Origin: Eumeta japonica
Lineage: Eukaryota; Arthropoda; Insecta; Lepidoptera; Psychidae
DNA length: 64,000 bases
Reading direction: 5' to 3'
NCBI GenBank assembly: GCA_005406025.1
Contig: BGZK01000103.1
Location: 682,001 to 746,000, forward strand
Positions 47,488 to 57,975 of the stretch are shown here, one piece after another. The position numbers and the translations under genes are program-made. Position 1 is the stretch's first letter. Every line of letters starts with the position of its first letter. A model generated the notes under the pieces. It was not told where the DNA came from. It made no database searches and worked only from the letters and a program-made list of their open reading frames with translations.

Positions 47488-48301
47488 TGTTCTGCAAATG
47501 AAGAAGAATGGAAAAGTATCGCTCAAGATTTTGAAGTAAAGTGGAATTTCCCTCTCTGCATTGGAGCAATCGACGGCAAGCATATTGTCATACAAGCTCC
47601 AGCCAATGGTGGAAGTCAATTTTATAATTATAAACACACATTTATCATGGTTTTGATGGCAGTTCTTGATGCAAATTACAAGTTTATATATGCACATGTA
47701 GGTCGCAAAGGAAGGATTTCGGATGGAGGTGTTTTTAAAAACACAGAGTTTTATAAACTGTTAGAAAACAATCAACTGAATTTGCCAAGCCCAGTAGAAT
47801 TACGGGGTAAATCCCTCTCCCTTTGTTTTTGGAGGAGATGATTATTTTCCTCCAAGAAAAGATTTACTAAAGCCGTATTCTGGCCAATTAGGAAGATCAT
47901 CAGAAAGAGTATTCAGTTACAGGTTTTCAAGAGCTCGAAGAATTTCTGAAAAAGCTTTTGGATTCTATCAGCAATATTTCGAATTTTTAGGAAACCAATT
48001 AAACTAAATATAAACAATGCAAAAACTGTCACAATAGCCTGCATTTGTTTGCATAATTTTTATGAGAAAACAACCATTACCAAGATTATTGAGCTTTGGA
48101 AATGTTGATGTTGATGATCCTTCTACTGGAGTTGTTTCCCAAGGCAGATGGCGAGCAATGACAGCGAATGATATGGAAATGGTTAACCTTCCCTGACGAC
48201 CAATAAGACCTGATCAAGCTGCCTGGGATGTTAGGGAAGAATTTAAAAACTATTTCATGACACCCGAGGGGAGAATGGAATGGCAGAAAAGCTATGTGTA
48301 A
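47488..48301 (+). pseudogene. Harbinger DDE transposase pseudogene, catalytic 3' exon
   Basis: Starts after the acceptor TTTTTTCAG (47,485-47,487), reading CSANEEEWKSIAQDF. Then comes the catalytic core: CIGAIDGKHIVIQAP (first Asp), YKHTFIMVLMAVLDANY, GRISDGGVFKNTEF (second Asp in SDGG) and RARRISEKAFGFYQQYF (Glu). The order and spacing are those of HARBI1-type DDE nucleases. A one-base shift near 47,812 separates VELRGK from the following GGDDYFPP block, and further shifts occur near 48,000-48,080. The C-terminus (GRWRAMTANDME ... QKSYV) ends at TAA, 48,299-48,301. The whole exon lies within the intron of the antisense MADF-type gene. Confidence 0.9.
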
Positions 48302-48810
48302 ATGGGTGCTTTGTTGTTAAATAACATATTAAAATCATGTTTATAAAATCATGAAATCTTGTGGTATTTCTTGCCCTAAATATTTATTTATTTTATTGTA
48401 AAATATCATATACATAATTACATAATGTGACTTACAATTAATTGTATTGTTACACAACTTACTTATATGGATAGATAATAAGAAAAAGTAGGTACCTATA
48501 TATTGAAAAGGGCATTAACCATCCATATATATTATCATGTAGGTACTTGTGTAGTACAGATGACCAAATACAACACTACAGATCATTGCATATCTGACAA
48601 GAAATATAATTAATAATATTTGTATATTTTGTATTTGTACTACCTTCGCCATAAACTTATTGAAATAGATGAATAAATAAATAAATACCTAAATATATTT
48701 CTATATATAAATAAATATCATAACTAACTTAATAAAGTGTCGTGATTGCTTAATATTCATGGAATTTCACCATTATATCATTACCAGAAAAATCAATAAA
48801 TAAAACTTAC

Positions 48811-49148
48811 TTGTGAAACACTAGAAAATCCAGTTCTAAGTGTATGGACGTCCAAAAAAAAAGAAGCTCTCGTAGGCAAACCACTTCTTGGATGTGTCTG
48901 CAGCAGACCCACTTCCCTTTTTGGTTATTCTCTGGTGTTCTCTTTGGAATGCTGTTCTGATATTTTTTATTTTTTCTTCATCATCTCTTCTGAACACTCA
49001 TACAGATTGGCTAGTTTTTAAATAGGCATCTTTTTTCTTTTTTTTTTTTGTATTTATATTCACTTAAGGTTATATTCCAGAGTACTTCTTCATTTCTATA
49101 ATCCTCAATAAATTTATTAACTTTTTCATTACTGCACTGAATTTCCAT
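48811..49148 (-). pseudogene. Harbinger-associated MADF-domain protein pseudogene, exon 1
   Basis: Minus-strand ATG at 49,148 opens MEIQCSNEKVNKFIEDYR, then NEEVLWNITLSEYKYK. After slippage in a 12-A tract it continues with KIKNIRTAFQREHQRI and KKWFAYESFFFLDVH, and ends SSVSQ before the donor GTAAGT (48,805-48,810), phase 0. This is the pattern of a MADF domain (FIExYRxxxxLW, then IxxIRxxFxREH, then WxxxxxLxFL). Two homopolymer frameshifts (A tract near 49,037, T tract near 48,860) and one TGA make it a pseudogene. In PIF/Harbinger elements the second gene typically encodes a Myb/SANT or MADF DNA-binding partner of the transposase; this role is inferred. Confidence 0.85.
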
Positions 49149-49918
49149 TTTTCACAAAACAAACAACCAAAAAATATGATTTGTAGAAGCAATATTGTTG
49201 AATGAATGCATGAACTGTGGGTACAAAAGCAACATCTTTCAACAAGTCGTATTTTGTAGAACGGTCGACGCTCTGTGGCAAGAATCATTCAACAAACGGC
49301 AAGTGTTTCTTTCAACATATTGCTTTCCAAAAAATTGCCAGTTGTTGAACAGATGTAAATGCACCTTTACACATATGGTCGTACAAATCTCCATATTTTT
49401 TTATGGTAACTGTCACTTTAAATTATATAGTATAATGAGAAAGCGTGTAGAAAAATGTTATTCGTAATCCTTTGCAGTAAGATGAGCAGTGACCGTGCAA
49501 GTTAGAACGGGCGATGCTAGAATTGATTGACTTTTGCCCAAGGCCGGGTCCATGTTGTATTAAGTCGAGTAAAAACATTCGCTTATCAATGGTCCACATC
49601 TCCGACTGTTTACAGATAAATCTGTAAACAGTCCTCACATACGTGATACGTTAATAGAATGGATTACGAAAGCATTCTTTGAGCGAACATATTTATTGAC
49701 GTGACCGTGCTGTCAATTATTTTATGGCATGACGAAACCTATAAGGCCTTCCTGGTTCAAGGGCTCACATAATTCACCGTATATGACGTTTCTTTGCTTT
49801 TTTGCTAACCTAAAAACACGGTGTAAAGCAGATTCTGTGAGCATTTGCAATGAGTTTGAAGGGCCTTTATGGTGGCATAGATCATTAGAAAATAGTATCT
49901 AAGTTAATCTTAAAATCC

Positions 49919-50270
49919 TTAGAAAATCAAAACGTGAGGAAACTATCAAGTTATTTTTACTATTATTGTTTTTAAAAATAGTGTCCCTTGAGATCAATAC
50001 ATCTTCGCATTCGATGGAACCACTCACAGAAACCCTGCCCAGTCGCATTTAGGGAGAACTTCAATGGTCTATTTACATACAGCCACTGCTCTCTTCGGGT
50101 CCGAAAACCATTTTCCTCGAAACTTTTCTTTTATTTATGGTGCGAGGTCGAGGCAGTAAGATGGGTGAACCAGTGTTTCTATACCTGACGTCCGCAAATA
50201 GTAGTTGTTTGTATGGCGGTGTGGTGAGGCGTTATCATTATGAAGGAGAATAATGTTGATTGTCTCCAAA
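49919..50270 (-). pseudogene. Mariner transposase remnant, copy 1 (C-terminal part)
   Basis: The minus strand encodes ILLHNDNASPH followed by LVHPSYCLDLAP. These are the second-aspartate motif (HxDNAxxH) and the HPPYSPDLAP-like motif of mariner transposases. Frameshifts and stops interrupt the rest. The copy starts with cttagaaaatcaaaa at 49,919, the same outer edge as the second copy at 53,619, so this may be the element's true end. Everything N-terminal to the HNDNA motif is missing. Confidence 0.8.
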
Positions 50271-52410
50271 AAATTAATGAACTCTATTCGTAATGAAATT
50301 GCGTTGAATAGTTATCGCTTAAAAACTTTGTCGAAATCGGTGCCCTTCCTTGTTGAGATTTATTATAGTATTTCCTAATCATTTTTATGATTTTAAGAAT
50401 GAAGTCCGTCTTTGTTCTTAAAAAGCTTAGTAAAGTGTAGCAAGTGTTATATAAATTCATAGGATTAACTAAAACAAAACGTTGTGGATAAGCTTATAAA
50501 CATAACAACATTTCAAAATAACTAAGATTTTTTAACGATCGTCTTTTAAAATTTAAATATTTTCGAGCTAAAAACGCTGCTGATTGTCGGAAGCCGTCCC
50601 AAAATATCTTTAACATATATTTTTAAAAATTATATATTTTTTTGTATCTCTAATATTAGAAGAAAATGCTAATAAATTTGGGCACGAAACTGTGAACTAA
50701 AATAATGTTTTCTGTGCCAAAAGTTTTAGGGCCGGCCTGTAAGATCAATAGATTTTTTTAATTTTTTTTAGATCCGCCAGAGTTTCATTACGTTAAATTT
50801 TATCATTATATTCTATAAATACTATAATATATAAAGTCAGACTTCCAAACTGACACAAAGCCTAACTACGCGTTTAGCCGCGCAGTCGGATTCTTGCTTA
50901 TAAGCAGACGCGGCTTGTACGGCGAGAGAAATACAATTACATGGGCAAATAAACGATAGTGTTACAATTTTAGGTCATAGAGCGCTCCGGCGCCGCTGGC
51001 CGCGCTACTTCCCCTACCCCCGAACAAATCGATAAATCGATAATACTCGGACCAATTTGCACGACATGGCCTAGGCGTTTTCAGAGGAGATAACAGCTCA
51101 GTAGTTAAATTTAATGCATGCAATAAGTCGAAATTTGTTTTAGTCTATATTTTACTTTCATAAGAAACTATAAATGTTTGGAACATCGTTTTAAATTGTA
51201 ATGTTATTCGATTTTTTAATGATCGTTGCGTCGTGCGACGTTGCGTCTTTTTATAATAATTACGATACAATAAAATAAGTATAACAAGCAGAAATGACAT
51301 TGTTTTTTACGAAATTTAAAAACATATGTTATTAACATGATAAGATACCACAAAATTATCCACATGTATATTAAATCAAAATTACTGCTTCTACATATTG
51401 TTACGAATTGCGCTCCCAAGCTAAAAATAGAACGCCTATAATATTATATATATATATATTATACAGAATAGAATAGAACTCCTTATATAAACAAGCTGCC
51501 TCACGTGTCGGCCTTTGCCTCAGTCCACGTTTTTGATCTTTTTTTACAATTTATTTTTAAATGAATTTACAATATCGGATGGATTTTTCGAGAAGAAATA
51601 AATCTTGTTTGTATATGTCAGACATGACATGTTTACGAGTTGTTGTTTCGGATTATTTAACACCTATCTAGAAGGTCATTTAGTAAAATAATAAAATGCG
51701 CGCAGGAATAGGTAGAAATTTATTTGTAGGAATAGAGCGTTCACAAGTCATCGTGATAACGATAAGCGATTAACTGGTTCCACAGTAACCATTAAGTGAC
51801 TGTGCATTTCTACCTAGGTAGAATAAACCTTCTATTGTCCTACGTGTTTCCTTTCATCTAATTTCAACCTTCTAACTGCTAATAGGATCATTTCGTAACA
51901 ATATTTAGCATTATTAAATTTACACTTTTTAACCACAACCATTGGTATAAATTTAAAAGGTTTTAAGTGTATACTAATGCAATAATAACAAATAAATCAA
52001 ATAAATAATAAGTTAAAAAATCAAATAAATAATGTTATTTGATTTTTTAATGCCATTATAGTTTTAATTATACAATGATTTATAAATATGACAACATTGT
52101 TATAAAGGAGATGTTTTGTATCCGGCCTGCACTTTATATATATCTCACAAAATCGAATAAAACGCCTCAAAATCGTACAAAAGTTTTATTTAATAATATG
52201 TTCGCTCCGAAGTTGTTTATTTCAATCATAAATTAAATGTGCCATAAGAAATAATAACAAAATAATGATGGAAAAATCTCATCATTCTAGAATAACTTAC
52301 ATGTTAAAAATATGTAAGTGCTTATAACCACAGCTTTAAATATATCCTATATAGTTATGATTTTCCAAGGTTCTTTCAAATTCCTATATGGTTCAATCAA
52401 CATAAAATCT
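50271..52410. other. Gene-free stretch between transposon remnants
   Basis: AT-rich with one GC-rich patch at 50,860-51,030 (CGCGTTTAGCCGCGCAGTCG, GCTCCGGCGCCGCTGGCCGC). No exon recognised. Confidence 0.5.
51438..51465 (+). repeat. (TA)n microsatellite
   Basis: ATATTATATATATATATAT-type run. Simple repeat. Confidence 0.8.
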
Positions 52411-52555
52411 ATATTCACGGGCAAGCATGTCCGCCGAACAGAAAGAGAAGTAGCCATACGAAAAAAAATGCACTGCTTTTTTTCCCTAATGACTCGAGTT
52501 CTTTCTCGTATGTCTCTATCCCTCTCTGTTCGCCGGACATGCTCATTCGTAAATA
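52411..52555. repeat. Fold-back element, family 2 copy B (better preserved)
   Basis: The left arm TATTCACGGGCAAGCATGTC then CGCCGAACAGAAAGAGAA pairs with the right arm CCCTCTCTGTTCGCCGGACA then TGCTCATTCGTAAATA. Roughly 55 bases per arm with few mismatches in the GTCCG(C/G)CGAACAGA core. The frame running through it is a shadow. Confidence 0.8.
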
Positions 52556-52589
52556 TTTATTTACGAGTGAAGTATTGCCTATAATTATG

Positions 52590-53600
52590 TATTCAATAGC
52601 TTTGAGAGCCCGTATTTCGTTTACAAGTCTGTATTCTGGTTCGAAACTGACTTGCTACATTACTCGTCAAAGTGTCTCTCATCAAATCTGCTGCCTTTAT
52701 TTTGTTCGTTCTGAGTTCTTCGATTGTCGCCACGGGCAACTCATCGTAAACAAGGCATTTCATGTGTCTCCAGATGTAATAGTCCATTGAAGTAAAGTTT
52801 GCACATTTTGTTGGCTAAGGAATGGCGACTCCTCTGCGAATTTACCGGTTGGGGAAGTGTGCATTTAACCACTAACGTGCGGCAATTATGAAGTTTGCAG
52901 GGCATTCATCATACTGATACATCATTATCTGTCTCATTTCCAGGGGCACGTTTTTAAGCAGTTCAAAAAAGTATTCTCTTAAGAAATGCTCATAGGCTAC
53001 TCCGGTTAGATTATTAGGCAGAAAATGTACACCAATAAAATGATTATTTATTATCCCAATCCATAAGCTTAACAAAAAACGCGTTGCGATCCTTATAGTC
53101 TCTTTTTTTTGGGTTTCCTTGTGGTTTCGGGGCCCAAAAATGCGTTTTGTGGTAGTTTGTGATATCGTCTTGGTTACACTTTGACTTGTCCATCCACAAA
53201 ATTTTCCTCGAAAACATGGGATTCTTTGCATTAGCATTTAGCATGAATCTGCAGAAATCCAGCCTTATGGAAGGATCTCTTTCTTCAATCACGTGCATGA
53301 ATGTATAATGGTATGGACACAATCCTGCCGTGTGAACTGTAAAGTATAATTGTCATTGGGATATGCCTAGTCGGTTAGCTACATCATTTGTTGATAATCT
53401 AGGATCTCTCGCGAAATGACGAATAACTTCATCCTCTTCGTTCGGAGCGCATACGCGCAGTCTGCCGGAATCATATGTCGCCTTTGCACGTGTCCAGTTT
53501 CTCGAACTCGTCGATACATTCCAGTAAAGGTGTGTCCGGCGATCAGGAAATCGACGCAGATATTCGCGACGAGCGGCTGTCGCAATATCCATAACGATAC
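52590..53600 (-). pseudogene. DUF4817-type DDE transposase pseudogene (Tc1/mariner superfamily)
   Basis: The minus strand begins MDIATAARREYLRRFPDRRT, the helix-turn-helix start typical of insect transposases with a DUF4817 domain, followed by RHFARDPRLSTNDVANRLGI. The DDE part reads YHYTFMHVIEERDP, RLDFCRFMLNANAKNP, KILWMDKS (first Asp), YQYDECPANF (second Asp, HDGAPAHF-like) and YIWRHMKCLVYDELPVATIE (the LWGHLKSLVY-like end). Several frameshifts and stops break it. The element lies directly beside the mariner remnant at 53,619, on the same strand. No terminal repeats were found. Confidence 0.85.
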
Positions 53601-53618
53601 GTGGGTCAAACTGAATGT

Positions 53619-54415
53619 GCTTAGAAAATCAAAAACTGAGCAAACTATCAAGTTATTTTTACTATTATTGTTTTTTAAAATAGTATCCGTTGAGATCAAT
53701 ACATCCCCGCATTCGATGCAATCACTAAGAGAAACGCTTTGCCCGCACTTGGTTTTCGACGGCCTTTTCATATAGAGCCACTGCTTCCTCGATGTCCGTA
53801 AACCACTTTCCTTGAAGTTTTTCTTTTATTTTAGGAAATAATTAAAAATCGCATGGTACGCAGTCGGAGCTGAAAGGAGGGTGAGCCAGTATTTATGTAC
53901 CTAACGTCTTCAAATTGTTATTTGTTTGTCTAACAGTATGTGATGAGGCGTTGTCATAATGCAGGAGAATCCTACTGCGAGGTCGTTTTCCCGAACTTTT
54001 TCCAAAACAATAGACAAACAATTGTTAGTCTACCAGTCTGCAGTGACTGTTTTTTATCTTTTAAAACAATTTTTGCATAACGACCTTTTATTTAGAAAAA
54101 AAAGTTCACCATCGTTTTTCCAACGTTTCGACCTCATTTCACTTTATTAGACAACTCCTTGAAAGGAAACACCCACTGACTGTCTTTTGGTTTTGGGGAC
54201 CATAACAGTTAATCCAGCTTTCGTTACCTGTAACTATGTCATATACAGAATTTTAGTTACCACCGGCAAATCTTTGCATCATTTCACGATACCAATTAAT
54301 GCGACTGAGTTTTAGAGTTTTGGTCAAATTATGAGGTATTCACCGTATACAAAGTTTCCTGATCGCTAAATATTCATGGAGGATTTTGTGCACTTGTGAC
54401 CTAGAATAGTTTAAA
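53619..54415 (-). pseudogene. Mariner transposase remnant, copy 2 (longer)
   Basis: The minus strand reads in order VHKILHEYLAIRKLCIR, LTKTLKLSRINWYREMMQRF, VYDIVTGNESW (first catalytic region, Asp replaced by Asn in this reading), LLHYDNASSHTVRQ (second Asp region) and a C-terminal CIDLNGYYFKKQ-like end. These are sequential mariner motifs; several stops and frame changes lie between them. It shares the 3' third with the copy at 49,919-50,270. The N-terminal helix-turn-helix region is not visible. Confidence 0.85.
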
Positions 54416-55250
54416 AGTTAACTCAAAAAAACATTTTTCTAAAAATTAAATTTTTGATATTTGTCAAAATCTACCAGGTGAAACCAGTTCAAGTTTTCAA
54501 GTAATATAAATACTCTTTTCGAATGCCGTAAATCGAGTTTCGATCAGTTAATCTGTTTAAAAACTATGAAAGGTTTACAAATACAGACTCATACATACAG
54601 ATATCACTCGGGAAATGGTCAAAATAGATCACCCTTGGATCCTAAAACGTCAAAATATGATGAAAACTCGATTTTCTAAAATCGGACGAAAAACAATAAC
54701 TTACCAATTTTAAAAAAATATTCAATTTTTTCATAGCGAAAAATTAAAAGATCAAAGGTTAAAATAAACGAAAAAAAATAATCAATATATAATGTTATAA
54801 TGGTGGATGGTAATACTACATAGCTAAAATTCATCGTAATTTACACAGCTAATGTATTTGAATAATTGAAAATCAACACATTATATCTTCTACTTTCATT
54901 CCCTACTTCAAAACTTCAAATAGTCATTTTCCGCTTTTCCACATATATATCTATTGTCAGTATTTTATTTTTAAATTATATGACCCGACATTAGTGTCTG
55001 AAGAATACGCCTAGGAAATACGTGCAAGTACTTGTCAAGTTCCAAATAATTGTTTAAAGTGCATTTCTTCTTTCCTATGTTTTGTGATTACTTTCCCAAA
55101 TTATTTTCTTTTACTGTTATTTTTTTTTTGGAAAGTCTTTTCTAATTGATATTTTTCATTTGTTTGCATTTTCCCTTTGTGTTATTTCATAATTTAATAA
55201 TTACCTAGAACATTATAAATGGCATTATATGTGATGTATATTTATTTGTA
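54416..55250. other. Gene-free stretch
   Basis: AT-rich. GATTTTCTAA at 54,670-54,679 is the inverse of the TTAGAAAATC at the other edge of mariner copy 2 (53,619) and could be its second terminus, but a 10-base AT-rich match is weak. Confidence 0.45.
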
Positions 55251-55321
55251 TTATATGAAAATGCTGTAAATTTCGCATGAAATTATTATTATTAAAACAT
55301 CGGTAAGTAAGTAATTATTAC

Positions 55322-55452
55322 CAAGTCTGACGCCAAACATGTACAAAACTTCGGGGTGCTCTTCTGATGAGACGCGCGCCTCCTGCGTGTACGCTGCCCA
55401 CGCCGCCCCTCGGCCCGCATACGTTAAGTCGTATTTCACTGATACAGCATTC
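55322..55452 (-). pseudogene. Exon-like coding fragment of unknown gene
   Basis: On minus, an acceptor-like CTTCCAG is followed by an open reading NAVSVKYDLTYAGRGAAWAA then YTQEARVSSEEHPEVLYMFG. It ends CTTG before GTAATA. GC content and codon use (CAGGAGGCGCGCGTC, GAGCACCCC) are unlike the AT-rich flanks. A second open stretch directly upstream in another frame (55,455-55,630: TLHFHNTLVHNVDTVNSFHE ... CLQDKVDELLIGQ) also looks coding. This could be one gene fragment split by a frameshift, hence pseudogene, or two exons. Product not recognised. Confidence 0.35.
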
Positions 55453-56065
55453 CTGGAAGGACTATTAGCCGCTGGCCTATAAGAAGCTCATCGACTTTGT
55501 CCTGGAGGCAGTGTGGCCGCTTGGAAGGATCCGCAGCACGCCTACAGGCCTCATGAAAGCTATTTACAGTATCCACATTATGTACCAGTGTATTGTGAAA
55601 ATGGAGAGTCAAACGACAAGTAACAAGTGCTCGAGTCACTAAGAGTTAAATAGGTATCTTCTTCCGGTTATAGAATCGTCAGAATATTTCGAATTAAACG
55701 AGTACTCAAATATAAATAATGTTATTTCAACCCGATATTATAATCCCGAGTAAGAATCACCGATTTTTGGTCTAGCATCAGTTGCCATTATATATCCCCG
55801 ATGCTCTCTTCAGGTCAGCCGGCTCAAATGGCAGCTGATTAGTGGCCTCAGACACATTGGCCGATGAAGTTCATCTTCGATTCCCTATGGTAAAGTTATT
55901 TGGAAGAAGTATGACTCAGGGCTTGTTCGGTCACCCGGGAGCTTAGAATCATGTTAAATTTCGTCACAATGCCTATGGATTTGTGTCGATTTGTAGTCCT
56001 TCTAAAAGATTATTCCACTCTCATCGATTTTTTTTCCTAAATGCCGAAAAGATTTTACTTAACTA

Positions 56066-56261
56066 CAGTGGCGGCGCTAGGCGTCGACGACGTCGGCGAC
56101 CGCCGACGGCCTCGCGCCTGAAGGGGCCTCGCAAACAAAAAAGTTTTGCCTACAAGTTATTAAAAAGAGGCCTCGCAAAAAGGTTTGCCTACAAGTTATT
56201 GAAAAGAGGCCTCGCAAACCTGATGTCGCCGACGTCCACGAGTGGTGTAGCGCCGCCACTG
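56066..56261. mobile_element. hAT-type MITE, copy A (196 bp)
   Basis: Perfect 14-bp terminal inverted repeats, CAGTGGCGGCGCTA and its complement, are flanked by the 8-bp duplication CTTAACTA (56,058-56,065 and 56,262-56,269). An 8-bp duplication and CAGTGGCG ends are diagnostic of hAT elements. The interior is GC-rich and contains a ~40-bp unit (GAGGCCTCGCAAA ... TGCCTACAAGTTATT) in tandem. It has no coding capacity. Confidence 0.95.
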
Positions 56262-57141
56262 CTTAACTATTTTATATATTCTAATCACAAGCAATTGTTA
56301 TACCAACATTATTTTTCGAGTAATTGTTGAAATAATAACCCAATGTCAAATATTCATAATTTATTTGCAATCTTAAATTATAGCCAATTTATAGCACATT
56401 TAAAAGATACTTTAAAGAAAATAATAGATTACAAGTATAATATTCTATAGTACTTAGTGTTAACTTAACTATAGTATAGGACTTAAAGTATGTAACTTAA
56501 ACAAACATGTTCTGTATTGAGTATCGAAATGAGAGAATATGCACAAGTAAATCAATTTAAAAACTACCTGTTAAGTAGTAATAATGAAGATCAGTTATTT
56601 TATATTCTACACAAGTAGGTAGAAATACTACTTATTCCTAACACATAATATGGAATATTACAAAATATTCACTATAAATATATCTTGGCATGCAATGTTA
56701 TTGCATCTACGCACACAATATTAAATTGTTTATTAAATATCGATTTTCCTCAATCATATTGCAAAATTTATTCAATATAGTGTAAAACTTTGTATATAAA
56801 AACTTTAAAATAAATCTAAAAAATGAAGAACAGTATAATGAAATACATACAAACAACAAAATATTAATTTAAAATTAGATTTGTGTTTATTTAATTTTTG
56901 AGATATTTTATTGTGGATTTTTGAAGTTTTTCACTTCTATTACTACACTAAACATAGATATTTTACATTTTAGCAAAGAGCTGCCCATCACATTTCATAA
57001 AATAATAGAATTCATGTCATCTTCATAGCTCTATAAAAAATTATAATAATAAAACTACAATAGAATCTAAGCTGCACTAAAAACAAGATAAAACAACCAT
57101 CACATATTCTTCCTCGATATACTAAAAGTCACAATTGAAAA

Positions 57142-57337
57142 CAGTGGCGGCGCTAGGCGTCGGCGACGTCGGCGACCGCCGACGGTCTCGCGCCTGAAGG
57201 GGCCTCGCAAACAAAAAAGTTTTGCCTACAAGTTATTAAAAAGAGGCCTCGCAAAAAGTTTTGCCTACAAGTTATTAAAAAGAGGCCTCGCAAACCTGAT
57301 GTCGCCGACGTCCACGAGTGGTGTAGCGCCGCCACTG
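57142..57337. mobile_element. hAT-type MITE, copy B (196 bp)
   Basis: Same element as the copy at 56,066, same length and orientation, with the perfect 8-bp duplication ATTGAAAA (57,134-57,141 and 57,338-57,345). Only a few substitutions separate the copies, so both inserts are recent compared with most repeats here. Their distinct duplications show two independent insertions 1.08 kb apart. Confidence 0.95.
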
Positions 57338-57864
57338 ATTGAAAAGTTTATCCATTTTAAGGATTTGTTATAATAATAAAATTTTTGAAAATTTTTCAAT
57401 ACTTTATTTCTTTATAATACAGTTAATAATTTTGCAACTCAAGAAAGTACTAGTTCAATTGGGTAATTTTCGACATAAATTTATTTGGTCTTATCTATTG
57501 AAAAACACTTTAACGCAAATCGCACAAGTCTTATCCAACGAATACTACCTTTAATAGTCGTATCATATAAAAATATTCCACAGGATTTATAGAACTAAAA
57601 TGTTTTCCATGATATTAGACATTGTTTTGTGTTAAATTTGATTCATACGGTTGTTACAATCTTTTTTATTCTGGGTCATTATTATTTATGGTGAAAAATC
57701 AATAGACAACAAAAGGCGATTTATATTCGGTAAAACGAGTTATTATTAAAATTGTTATTGTAGAAAAAAATTGGTGGTAGCAGAGTGATAAAAATTTTTA
57801 TCTTTATTAAAAGGCACCCATTTCAACCTCAGTCATTTGTAAAGCATTAGTGACAAAGATATTA

Positions 57865-57975
57865 GCAGCCCCCAACCCGCATTGGCCAGCATGGATGATT
57901 TGCAGTCAAAATCCCCAATTCGAAATAACCATATTGTGAGAGGGTATACCTCAACGGCGGATTAATAAAAAACTT
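57865..57975 (+). repeat. Fragment of a common lepidopteran LINE 3' tail
   Basis: Contains CCAACCCGCATTGGCCAGC and, 70 bases on, GAGAGGGTATACC, the remnants of a very common lepidopteran LINE 3' end in which these motifs precede the 'cagcagtggga' end. Too degraded to assign. Confidence 0.55.

Larger units (their letters stand above)
46204..49366. mobile_element. Full-length decayed PIF/Harbinger transposon with two interlocked genes
   Basis: Terminal inverted repeats are visible by eye: left ACGTGCATTTAC then GTTCAACAATTGG, right (reversed) AGGTGCATTTAC then GTTCAACAACTGG. The element is bounded on both sides by TTA (46,201-46,203 and 49,367-49,369), the 3-bp target duplication typical of PIF/Harbinger. 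Inside are a Harbinger DDE transposase on plus and a MADF-type partner on minus, the two-gene content known for this superfamily. Both genes carry stops and frameshifts, so the copy cannot move by itself. Subterminal GTTGAA/TTCAAC repeats crowd the right end (49,190-49,350) and resemble transposase-binding repeats. Family identity is high confidence; exact family name not assigned. Confidence 0.9.

Noticed and set aside
47194..47697. 167-codon minus open frame taken as one protein
   Set aside because: The N-terminal part (47,428-47,697) is antisense to the transposase exon and to the shared intron segment; only the part below 47,428 matches a MADF-type C-terminus and it starts at a splice acceptor.
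54670..54679. GATTTTCTAA as second terminal repeat of mariner copy 2
   Set aside because: Only 10 AT-rich bases match the other edge, and the sequence just inside shows no mariner coding; not reliable.
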